Assembly: GCF_002234575.2 (NCBI RefSeq)
Contig: NZ_CP022464.2
Coordinates: forward strand, 6,200,001 to 6,264,000
DNA: 64,000 bases
From: Enterocloster bolteae
GTDB lineage: Bacteria; Bacillota; Clostridia; Lachnospirales; Lachnospiraceae
Direction: 5' to 3'
The notes under the pieces were generated by a model. It searched no databases. It worked only from the letters and a program-made list of their open reading frames with translations, and was not told where the DNA came from. Positions 15,797 to 23,237 of the stretch are shown in pieces (positions within the stretch are counted from its first letter, which is position 1; each line of letters opens with the position of its first letter). A program made the position numbers and the translations under genes.

Positions 15797-16855
15797 CTAA
15801 TTTCCAATCTTCGCAATAGCGCAGCAGTTTGGCTCGTTCACCATGACGCTTCGTCCGCACATAACGATGAGGCCCTTCTCATAATCCACTTCAAAGAAGC
15901 TGATGCTGCCGCTGTCATGGTTTATGGACGCGATATGTTTCTGATCCGGGAATATAGCCACATCCTTTGGATATTCACCGCTGACAGGCAGACAGCAGAT
16001 CATGGTGAGTAGACCGGATTTCTCATCCCTGCTGTAGATGCTCACTGTATTTTCACCTGCATTGGTGCAGTAAACATATTTCTCATCCGGAGACAGCCTC
16101 ATGGCGCAGGCAGCTGTCAGATTGCCCGGATTCTTGGTGGAGGTGGTGGAAATAGTCTGTATCTTCTCAACCACAGGCGCCCTGTCACCGGTTTCATAAG
16201 AATAAACGCAGATTACATTCTGCAGCTCATGCATCAGATAAAGGAAACGTCCGTCGGAGCTGTAGCGGAAATGTCTTGGAGCCGACTCCAGGTCGCAGTG
16301 GATGGCATCTACCTGAAACAGCCTCTTATCCTTGTCGTTGAAACGGTATACCTTTACCTGGTCCGTTCCGTTGTCCACCGACAGAACATACCTGCCGTCG
16401 GGCATCCTTCTGGTACAGGTAACATGTGAGCGGAAGTTGCGCTCTGCCACGCTGCCGTATCCCTTGTTGAACACCTCGTCCACAATCTGCCCCACAGAAC
16501 CGTCCTTGTTAAGGCTTAAGACCGTGGTCTTGCCGTCATGGTAGCCTGACACAAACACGTATTTATCTTCCATATCAGTACACAGGTGGCAGCCCCTCAT
16601 GCCGCGGATGGGAGCGCTGTTCAGTCTTGCAAGGCTTCCGTTCTGCAGGATCCGGAAGGATACAACTCCCTCGTCCGCGATGGAGTACAAGGTTTTCCCA
16701 TCGCTGGAAGCAATGACATAGGAGGAGTTGTCCACTTCCATCTCACACCTCTCCCTAAATGTTCCGTTTTTCACATCCACGTCAAACACTGTGATTCCCT
16801 TTGCTTTTCCGGTGTAGGAATAGGATCCTACATATGCCATATATTTGCCGCTCAT
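15797..16855 (-). CDS. Lactonase-family seven-bladed beta-propeller protein
   Basis: A 352-residue protein of the 6-phosphogluconolactonase (Pgl/YkgB) beta-propeller family. Repeated blades are visible, for example YAYVGSYSYTGKAKGITVF at the N-terminus, PRHFRYSSDGRFLYLMHELQN and MRLSPDEKYVYCTNAGENTVSIY. There is no signal peptide, so it is cytoplasmic. Members hydrolyse 6-phosphogluconolactone or related lactones, but many have unknown substrates. It lies alone between aroC and the divergent XRE regulator. Confidence 0.8.
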   Translation of the reverse strand: MSGKYMAYVGSYSYTGKAKGITVFDVDVKNGTFRERCEMEVDNSSYVIASSDGKTLYSIADEGVVSFRILQNGSLARLNSAPIRGMRGCHLCTDMEDKYVFVSGYHDGKTTVLSLNKDGSVGQIVDEVFNKGYGSVAERNFRSHVTCTRRMPDGRYVLSVDNGTDQVKVYRFNDKDKRLFQVDAIHCDLESAPRHFRYSSDGRFLYLMHELQNVICVYSYETGDRAPVVEKIQTISTTSTKNPGNLTAACAMRLSPDEKYVYCTNAGENTVSIYSRDEKSGLLTMICCLPVSGEYPKDVAIFPDQKHIASINHDSGSISFFEVDYEKGLIVMCGRSVMVNEPNCCAIAKIGN

Positions 16856-17021
16856 ACCTGTCTGTACCTCCCTGATTTACGTCGGTTTTCATTTCAATTT
16901 AGACTAAAAACATCATATCATAAATTTGTGAATTTGTTAACTGGAAGTTTGTGAAATTCTCCCCCGCTGTTCATCCCTAAACTTGTCCCTAAACTTATCT
17001 GCCAAATCTTTCAAAAAGGTA

Positions 17022-17123
17022 TTGACATACCACTGATTTAATGTATAATGAAATTCGCGCTTGTTTATTATTACTAAACTTTTTGCTTATTTTTATAGTC
17101 AGTTAGTATTTGTAAACTTTTTG
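17022..17123 (+). promoter_or_regulatory. Promoter and leader with direct repeats, XRE-pot operon
   Basis: TTGACA (17022-17027), a 16-base spacer and TATAAT (17044-17049). The leader contains the direct repeat AAACTTTTTG at 17076-17085 and 17114-17123, plus inverted TACTAA (17072-17077) and TTAGTA (17103-17108). These could be operator sites for the XRE regulator. Confidence 0.6.
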
Positions 17124-17152
17124 TTCAGAAACGCGAGACAGGGAGGAGCTCC

Positions 17153-17686
17153 ATGGAAATCGGAAGTAAACTAAAGGAACTGCGGGTGTTAAAGGGTCTG
17201 ACCCAGGAAGAACTGGCTGACCGGGCCGAGCTTTCCAAGGGATTCATTTCCCAGCTGGAACGTGACCTGACGTCTCCATCCATAGCTACCCTGATGGACA
17301 TTCTTCAGTGCCTGGGCACCACCATCGGTGAATTCTTCAATGAAACGCCGGATGAACAGGTAGTATTTGGTAAACAGGATTATTTTGAGAAAATTGATAC
17401 AGACTTAAATAATGAAATCAAATGGATTATCCCCAATGCCCAGAAAAATGTGATGGAGCCCATCCTCCTCACCTTAAAGGCCGGAGGCTCCACCTATCCT
17501 GATAATCCCCATGAAGGTGAGGAATTCGGATACGTGCTCCAGGGAAGCATATCCATCCACATAGGCAGCAAGACATACAAGGCAAAGAAAGGGGAGTCCT
17601 TCTACTTCACGCCGGATAAGAAACATTACCTGACAAGCAGGAACGGGGCCCTTCTTCTGTGGGTGAGCTCGCCGCCAAGTTTTTAA
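17153..17686 (+). CDS. XRE-family regulator with C-terminal cupin domain
   Basis: A 177-residue regulator. Residues 1-65 form an HTH_3 domain (GSKLKELRVLKGLTQEELADRA, then SKGFISQLERD as recognition helix). Residues 105-175 form a cupin_2 sensor (HEGEEFGYVLQGSISI and YFTPDKKHYLT). This layout is that of PuuR-type regulators of polyamine or amino acid metabolism. It sits 32 bases before potA on the same strand, so it most likely controls polyamine import, probably including itself. GGGAGGAG lies just before the ATG. Confidence 0.9.
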   Translation: MEIGSKLKELRVLKGLTQEELADRAELSKGFISQLERDLTSPSIATLMDILQCLGTTIGEFFNETPDEQVVFGKQDYFEKIDTDLNNEIKWIIPNAQKNVMEPILLTLKAGGSTYPDNPHEGEEFGYVLQGSISIHIGSKTYKAKKGESFYFTPDKKHYLTSRNGALLLWVSSPPSF

Positions 17687-17718
17687 TCACATTAAGATAA
17701 AAGGAGATTTTGATTATC

Positions 17719-18795
17719 ATGAGCCAGCCTTTCATTGATTTACAGCACATATCAAAAAGTTTTGACGGCGAGCTGGTCCTGGACGACCTGAACCTTTCCA
17801 TCAGGGAGAACAGCTTCGTCACCTTGCTTGGCCCCAGCGGCTGCGGCAAGACCACTACCCTGCGTATATTAGGCGGCTTTACTACCCCTGACACAGGAAA
17901 GGTAATCGTCGGCGGACAGGACATCTCCATGATTCCACCTAACAAACGCCCGCTGAATACCGTATTCCAGAAGTATGCGCTGTTTCCCCACATGAACATC
18001 GCGGAAAATATTGCCTTCGGCTTAAAGATTAAGAACAAGCCAAAGTCCTACATTGATGACAAAATCAAATATGCCCTGAAATTAGTGAACCTGCCCGGAT
18101 ATGAGAAACGGACCGTGGACTCTTTATCCGGCGGCCAGCAGCAGCGTATCGCCATTGCCCGGGCCATTGTGAACGAACCCAGGGTGCTGCTTCTTGACGA
18201 GCCCCTCGGGGCGCTGGATTTAAAGCTGCGCCAGGATATGCAGTACGAGCTGATACGCCTTAAGAATGAGCTGGGAATTACCTTTATCTATGTGACCCAC
18301 GACCAAGAGGAGGCCCTTACCATGTCCGACACCATCGTGGTCATGAACCAGGGATACATCCAGCAGATGGGATCCCCTGAGCAGATTTATAATGAGCCTG
18401 AAAATGCGTTTGTGGCCGACTTCATCGGTGAGAGCAATATTGTACCCGGCACCATGATCCGGGACGAACTGGTAGAAATCTTCGGCGCCCGCTTTGCATG
18501 TGTTGACAAGGGTTTCGGCAATAATAAGCCTGTGGATGTGGTTATCCGGCCCGAGGACATTGACCTTGTAAAGCCTGAGGACGGAACCCTCCAGGGTGTT
18601 GTGACCCACCTGATTTTCAAGGGCGTCCACTATGAGATGGAGGTAACCACCCCGGACGGTTTCGAGTGGCTGGTGCATTCCACCGATATGTTTCCTGTAG
18701 GCCGGCAGGTGGGCATCCATGTGGAGCCCTTTGAGATCCAGATCATGAACAAGCCTGCTTCTGAAGACGAGGAGGCGCTGGGAGTCAATGAATAG
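17719..18795 (+). CDS. potA: Spermidine/putrescine ABC transporter ATP-binding protein
   Basis: A 358-residue ATPase of the polyamine importer. Walker A GPSGCGKTT, signature LSGGQQQRIAIARA, Walker B LLLDEPLGALD and the H-loop VTHDQ are intact. A C-terminal TOBE-like domain follows (VDVVIRPEDIDLV). I place the start at ATG 17719, with AAGGAGA about 11 bases upstream, rather than the in-frame TTG at 17710, which is too close to that site. It is the first transport gene of potABCD and overlaps potB by 8 bases. Confidence 0.95.
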   Translation: MSQPFIDLQHISKSFDGELVLDDLNLSIRENSFVTLLGPSGCGKTTTLRILGGFTTPDTGKVIVGGQDISMIPPNKRPLNTVFQKYALFPHMNIAENIAFGLKIKNKPKSYIDDKIKYALKLVNLPGYEKRTVDSLSGGQQQRIAIARAIVNEPRVLLLDEPLGALDLKLRQDMQYELIRLKNELGITFIYVTHDQEEALTMSDTIVVMNQGYIQQMGSPEQIYNEPENAFVADFIGESNIVPGTMIRDELVEIFGARFACVDKGFGNNKPVDVVIRPEDIDLVKPEDGTLQGVVTHLIFKGVHYEMEVTTPDGFEWLVHSTDMFPVGRQVGIHVEPFEIQIMNKPASEDEEALGVNE

Positions 18796-19627
18796 CGAAA
18801 AAAAAGGCGCCGCCATCGGCAAGGCGCTGTTATCAGGTCCCTATCTTATTTGGATGGCCGGCTTTACACTGATTCCGCTGGCCATGATTATATGGTACGG
18901 GCTGACTGACAAGGGCGGCGGCCTGACCATGGCAAATGTCATTGCCATTGCTTCTGCGGACCACGCAAAGGCTCTGTGGCTTTCCCTTGGACTGTCCTTA
19001 GTGAGCACGGTCCTCTGTCTTTTGTTAGCGTATCCCCTGGCCATGATACTAAGGGGCCGAGGAGCCGCGGCAGGAGGATTCATTGTATTCATATTCATCC
19101 TTCCCATGTGGATGAACTTCCTTCTGAGAACCCTGGCCTGGCAGACACTGCTGGAGAAAAACGGAGTCATTAACGGTATCCTTAACTGGCTTCACCTCCC
19201 GTCCCAGTCCATGATTAACACCCCGTCAGCCATTGTGCTGGGCATGGTATATAACTTCCTGCCCTTTATGGTGCTTCCCATTTACAATGTGCTGTCCAAA
19301 ATAGACGATAATATTATAAATGCCGCCATGGACCTGGGAGCCAACAGCTTCCAGCGTTTCACCAGGATATGGTTCCCCTTAAGCATACCGGGCATCATCA
19401 GCGGCATCACCATGGTGTTTGTCCCTTCCCTGACCACCTTCGTTATTTCCGATTTGCTGGGCGGCAGCAAGATTCTGCTCATCGGCAACGTCATTGAACA
19501 GGAATTTACCAGGGGAAGCAACTGGCATCTGGGAAGCGGACTTTCACTGGTCCTCATGGTCTTTATCCTAATCAGCATGGCCATGATAGCCAAATACGAT
19601 AAAAACGGAGAGGGGACTGCATTCTGA
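18788..19627 (+). CDS. potB: Spermidine/putrescine ABC transporter permease
   Basis: A 279-residue inner-membrane permease with about six membrane segments and the EAA-type loop (NAAMDLGANSFQRFTRIWFPLSIPGI) that docks with PotA. The N-terminal half has the PotB-type opening segment (LLSGPYLIWMAGFTLIPLAMI). It overlaps both neighbours: 8 bases with potA and 1 base with potC, so translation is coupled. It forms the channel with PotC. Confidence 0.93.
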   Translation: MNSEKKGAAIGKALLSGPYLIWMAGFTLIPLAMIIWYGLTDKGGGLTMANVIAIASADHAKALWLSLGLSLVSTVLCLLLAYPLAMILRGRGAAAGGFIVFIFILPMWMNFLLRTLAWQTLLEKNGVINGILNWLHLPSQSMINTPSAIVLGMVYNFLPFMVLPIYNVLSKIDDNIINAAMDLGANSFQRFTRIWFPLSIPGIISGITMVFVPSLTTFVISDLLGGSKILLIGNVIEQEFTRGSNWHLGSGLSLVLMVFILISMAMIAKYDKNGEGTAF

Positions 19628-20424
19628 TGACAAAGAGTTCAAAAGTACTGCGGAAAATCATATCGGATTTTTATATGGTGCTCATACTGATCTTCCTTTA
19701 TGCCCCCATCCTTACCATGATGGTCCTGTCCTTCAACAAATCCAAATCCAGGACCCAGTGGGGCGGATTTACCCTGCAGTGGTACACCCAGATGTTTGAC
19801 AGCCGCTCTATCATGAGCGCCCTGACCACCACGTTAATCATAGCCTTTGTATCGGCCCTGGTGGCAACAGTCATAGGCACGGCAGCGGCTATCTCCATCA
19901 GTTCCATGCGGACCGTGCCCAGAACCATTGTCATGGGCGTAACCAACATCCCCATGCTGAACGCTGACATCGTAACCGGTATATCCCTGATGCTGGCCTT
20001 CATTGCCTTTGGTATTTCCCTGGGATTTAAGACCGTGCTTATATCCCATATTACATTTAATATACCCTATGTCATACTAAGCGTCATGCCCAAGCTTAAG
20101 CAGACGGATAAATACACCTACGAGGCCGCCCTGGACCTGGGCGCATCCCCTCTGTACGCATTTTTCAAGGTGGGGTTCCCGGATATCATGCCCGGTGTGC
20201 TCTCCGGCTTCCTGCTGGCGTTTACCATGTCCTTAGATGACTTTATCATCACCCACTTCACAAAGGGCGCGGGCATTAACACCCTGTCCACCCTGATTTA
20301 CAGCGAGGTAAGGCGCGGCATACGGCCGTCCATGTACGCACTGTCATCCATTATATTTTTGACCGTGCTGATTCTTCTCATCTTTGTTAACTTCCGGTCC
20401 ATTAAGAAGCCGGAAAAGGCATAA
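19627..20424 (+). CDS. potC: Spermidine/putrescine ABC transporter permease
   Basis: A 265-residue permease, the second half of the membrane channel. It shows six hydrophobic segments, the PotC-type N-terminus (FYMVLILIFLYAPILTMMVLSFN) and the EAA loop (EAALDLGASPLYAFFKVGFPDIMPG). The start codon shares its A with the potB stop (TGATG arrangement). Together with PotA, PotB and PotD it imports polyamines at the cost of ATP. Confidence 0.93.
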   Translation: MTKSSKVLRKIISDFYMVLILIFLYAPILTMMVLSFNKSKSRTQWGGFTLQWYTQMFDSRSIMSALTTTLIIAFVSALVATVIGTAAAISISSMRTVPRTIVMGVTNIPMLNADIVTGISLMLAFIAFGISLGFKTVLISHITFNIPYVILSVMPKLKQTDKYTYEAALDLGASPLYAFFKVGFPDIMPGVLSGFLLAFTMSLDDFIITHFTKGAGINTLSTLIYSEVRRGIRPSMYALSSIIFLTVLILLIFVNFRSIKKPEKA

Positions 20425-20453
20425 CCGAATTCAGACATTAAAGGAGAACGATT

Positions 20454-21569
20454 ATGAAAAAGAAAATGGCAATCACCCTTGCTGCCGCATCCATGGCAGT
20501 GCTGTCCGCCGCCCTTTTAACCGGCTGCGGCAAGTCCGGTTCCTCACCCGAAGGAGGAAACAAGGAAGACAACAAGTTAAACGTATACAACTGGGGCGAG
20601 TACATTGACGAGGACGTCATCACCCAGTTTGAGGAGGAAACCGGCATACAGGTTGTCTACGATGTATTTGAGACCAACGAGGAGATGTATCCTGTCATTG
20701 AGGCCGGCGCTGTAAAATACGATGTAGTATGTCCCTCCGACTACATGATTCAGCGCATGATTGAGAACGGCCTTCTGGCTGAGCTGAACTTTGACAACAT
20801 CCCTAACTATAAGGAGATCGGCCAGCAGTATCTGGATATCTCCAAGGGATTTGACCCTGAGAACAAGTATTCCGTACCCTACTGCTGGGGAACCATGGGA
20901 ATTCTCTACAACACCAAGCGTCTGGAGGAGCTGGGTGTTCCCGCTCCCACCAAGTGGTCTGATTTGTGGGATGAGCGCTTAAGCGGCGAGATTCTTATGC
21001 AGAACAGTGTAAGAGACGCGTTTACCGTGGCCCTGAAGATGAAGGGATACTCCTTAAACAGCACCAATCCCGATGAGCTGGCCGAGGCACGCGACCTGTT
21101 GATCGAGCAGAAGCCTCTTGTCCAGGCCTATGTCATTGACCAGGTAAGGGATAAGATGATTGGCGGCGAGGCTGCTGTGGGCGTGATTTATTCCGGTGAA
21201 ATGCTCTACATCCAGGATGCTGTGGCGGAACAAGGTCTGGATTACAGCCTGGAGTATGTAATTCCCGAGGAGGGAACCAATTACTGGATCGACTCCTGGG
21301 TTATTCCCGCCAACGCGGAGCACAAGGAAAATGCAGAGAAATGGATTGACTTCCTGTGCCGCCCTGATATTGCCAAAAAGAACTTTGAATATATTACCTA
21401 CGCAACGCCAAACACAGGCGCCTATGATTTGCTGGACGACGACCTCAAAAACAACAAGGCCCTGTTCCCTGATTTGGATAAGCTGCCGAAGTGCGAAATT
21501 ATCCAGTATCTGGGGGATGATGTGGACACCATCTACAATGACATGTGGAAGGAAATTAAATCCGAGTAA
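20454..21569 (+). CDS. potD: Spermidine/putrescine-binding lipoprotein
   Basis: A 371-residue extracellular lipoprotein. A signal peptide ends in the lipobox LLTGC, so the mature protein is anchored by a lipid on that Cys. The PotD-like fold begins with LNVYNWGEYIDEDVITQFEEETGI, typical of polyamine-binding proteins, and includes CPSDYMIQRMIENGLL and the YWIDSWVIP ligand region. AAAGGAG precedes the ATG. It captures polyamine and delivers it to PotBC. A strong bidirectional hairpin follows. Confidence 0.93.
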   Translation: MKKKMAITLAAASMAVLSAALLTGCGKSGSSPEGGNKEDNKLNVYNWGEYIDEDVITQFEEETGIQVVYDVFETNEEMYPVIEAGAVKYDVVCPSDYMIQRMIENGLLAELNFDNIPNYKEIGQQYLDISKGFDPENKYSVPYCWGTMGILYNTKRLEELGVPAPTKWSDLWDERLSGEILMQNSVRDAFTVALKMKGYSLNSTNPDELAEARDLLIEQKPLVQAYVIDQVRDKMIGGEAAVGVIYSGEMLYIQDAVAEQGLDYSLEYVIPEEGTNYWIDSWVIPANAEHKENAEKWIDFLCRPDIAKKNFEYITYATPNTGAYDLLDDDLKNNKALFPDLDKLPKCEIIQYLGDDVDTIYNDMWKEIKSE

Positions 21570-21594
21570 AAACCAGTCACAGGATTAAATAATA

Positions 21595-21652
21595 AAAAGG
21601 AAGTTCCGGGCGGGAGACTTAAGCCGATACCTGCCCCGCGGAACTTCCTTTT
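21595..21652. terminator. Bidirectional terminator between potD and the Cys-rich gene
   Basis: AAAAGGAAGTTCCG (21595-21608) pairs perfectly with CGGAACTTCCTTTT (21639-21652). The A run on one side and T run on the other serve both strands. Confidence 0.85.
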
Positions 21653-21687
21653 ATACATTTAATCCTATTGACCGTTTCATCCCGGCG

Positions 21688-21870
21688 TCACCCCTCGCGT
21701 TTCCCGTGCTCATGGTATCCATGGCACATGGAGGAACCCGCGCAGCCACCGCATCCGCCGGCACATCCGCCGCATCCCTTACCTGCCTTTTTATCCCTTA
21801 TCATAATACGGACCACTGCCCCTATAATCACAGCCAATATGACCAGAATAATTAATGTTGAAAGATTCAT
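21688..21870 (-). CDS. FeoB-associated Cys-rich membrane protein
   Basis: A 60-residue protein with one N-terminal membrane helix (about residues 4-24) and a short tail rich in Cys, Gly and His (GCGGCAGGCGGCAG, then MCHGYHEHG). This is the layout of the FeoB-associated Cys-rich family that usually sits in ferrous iron transport operons. No feoA or feoB gene is nearby, so it stands alone. The start is set by GGAGG about 6 bases upstream; longer in-frame extensions lack a site. Two DtxR-type operator palindromes lie between it and the divergent DtxR-family gene, suggesting metal-dependent control. Confidence 0.8.
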   Translation of the reverse strand: MNLSTLIILVILAVIIGAVVRIMIRDKKAGKGCGGCAGGCGGCAGSSMCHGYHEHGKREG

Positions 21871-22003
21871 ATATATCCTCCTTTCCTTCCTGTTTATTCC
21901 CGGACTCTCCGTTTGCCACAGGTTCTCCGTTTGCTCCAGGCTCCACATCTGCCACGGGCTCTTTAACGGCCCTTCGCCTTTTTCTTCTGCCGTATTTTTG
22001 TAG

Positions 22004-22046
22004 GTTAGCTATTTCTAACTCCATTCACAGATTAGCACTTTCTAAC
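22004..22046. promoter_or_regulatory. Two DtxR-type operator candidates
   Basis: GTTAGCTATTTCTAAC (22004-22019) and ATTAGCACTTTCTAAC (22031-22046) both have the TTAG-N6-CTAA form, 27 bases apart. They lie in the divergent promoter region between the Cys-rich protein and the DtxR-family regulator. Confidence 0.65.
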
Positions 22047-22118
22047 TCTCTTGTCAATCGTTTTTTTATATGTTACACTTAGAACTATCATACTAAATAA
22101 ACGGGGGTATTTACAGAC

Positions 22119-22499
22119 TTGAAAATACAGGAATCAGCAGAAAATTATCTGGAAACCATACTCATGCTGGCCAAGGAACAGCCCTATGTCCGCTCCATCG
22201 ACATTGCCACTGAGCTGGGCTTCTCCAAACCCAGTGTCAGCGTGGCTATGAAGAATCTCCGCCAGAACGGATATGTCCAGATGGACGACCAGGGACATAT
22301 CACGTTGACGCCATCCGGACAGGCCATAGCGGACACCATGTATGAACGCCATACACTGCTGTCCAACTGGCTGATTTACCTGGGTGTGGACCCCAGGACA
22401 GCTGCTGAGGATGCCTGCCGCATGGAACACACCCTGAGCGCTGAGAGCTTCGATGCCATCAAGCGCCACATCACCCACGGCCACGAACTGCCGGATTAG
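22119..22499 (+). CDS. DtxR-family metal-dependent transcriptional regulator
   Basis: A 126-residue regulator of the DtxR/MntR group. The winged helix is clear (IDIATELGFSKPSVSVAMKNLRQNGYV), followed by the metal-binding dimerisation helices (ERHTLLSNWLIYLGV, AEDACRMEHTLS). There is no SH3-like third domain, so it resembles MntR in length. It starts at TTG with a GGGGG site upstream. It probably senses iron or manganese and controls the divergent Cys-rich gene through the two operators. The nitroreductase begins 10 bases after its stop. Confidence 0.88.
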   Translation: MKIQESAENYLETILMLAKEQPYVRSIDIATELGFSKPSVSVAMKNLRQNGYVQMDDQGHITLTPSGQAIADTMYERHTLLSNWLIYLGVDPRTAAEDACRMEHTLSAESFDAIKRHITHGHELPD

Positions 22500-22509
22500 G
22501 AGGAAGCCT

Positions 22510-23079
22510 ATGCTTAAAGACCTTGTGAAACAATGCCGCTCTTACAGAAGATTTTATCAGGATACTGTTATCCCATACAGTGAACTGGCTGATATGGTGG
22601 ATACGGCCCGTCTGGCCGCTTCTGCTTCCAATGCCCAGGCCCTGAAATTCAAAATTTTGTGCACGCCCGAGGAATGTGCCGGTATCTTCCCGTATACTGC
22701 ATGGGCGGGCGCCCTGAAGGATTGGGAGGGACCAGAGGAGGGCGAGAGACCCTCAGCCTATATCGTCATTGCCTGTGACCTGTCTATCGGGAAAAACAAA
22801 CAGTGGGACGATGGAATCACGGCCCAGACCATCATGCTGGCTGCCGCGGAAAAGGGATATGGTGGCTGTATGATTGGCAGCTGCATGCGGTCAGAGATTG
22901 GACGGCTCCTGGGTCTTGATCCGGAGCATTACAGCATAGACCTGGTGCTGGCCCTTGGAAAGCCCAAGGAGGAAGTGGTACTGGTGCCGGTAAAGGAAGA
23001 CGGCTCCACCGCATACTACCGTGACGGGAATCAGGTTCACTATGTGCCAAAACGGAGCCTGGAGGACATCCTTCTGTAA
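22510..23079 (+). CDS. Nitroreductase-family protein
   Basis: A 189-residue FMN-dependent oxidoreductase of the nitroreductase fold. The N-terminal CRSYRRF motif is the usual FMN-phosphate contact region, and AAEKGYGGCMIGS and LVLALGKPKEE are typical of the family. The start is the ATG at 22510, which has AGGAGG 6 bases upstream; a longer frame from 22453 would overlap the DtxR gene. It shares a transcript with that regulator. The substrate (quinones, nitro compounds or flavins) cannot be told from sequence. Confidence 0.88.
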   Translation: MLKDLVKQCRSYRRFYQDTVIPYSELADMVDTARLAASASNAQALKFKILCTPEECAGIFPYTAWAGALKDWEGPEEGERPSAYIVIACDLSIGKNKQWDDGITAQTIMLAAAEKGYGGCMIGSCMRSEIGRLLGLDPEHYSIDLVLALGKPKEEVVLVPVKEDGSTAYYRDGNQVHYVPKRSLEDILL

Positions 23080-23137
23080 TGGTTTGACCATGTTTGGCTG
23101 TCATCACTTATACAATATTTTCCGCCATGAATCAAAC

Positions 23138-23186
23138 AAAGCGCATCGGGTTGTCATGTATTTTCATGTACCCGATACGCTTTTTT
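23138..23186. terminator. Bidirectional terminator between the nitroreductase and P-type ATPase genes
   Basis: AAAGCGCATCGGGT pairs with ACCCGATACGCTTT with one mismatch, flanked by A and T runs. It lies between convergent genes. Confidence 0.8.
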
Positions 23187-23237
23187 CATGCTTCTGAAGG
23201 CGAAATCTTTCTTCGCTGTTAAAGGGCTGCGCGCTTA

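Noticed and set aside
21791..22024. Minus-strand frame starting near 22024 upstream of the Cys-rich gene
   Set aside because: Its start lies within the DtxR-type operators, it has no ribosome binding site and it overlaps the FeoB-associated gene out of frame.
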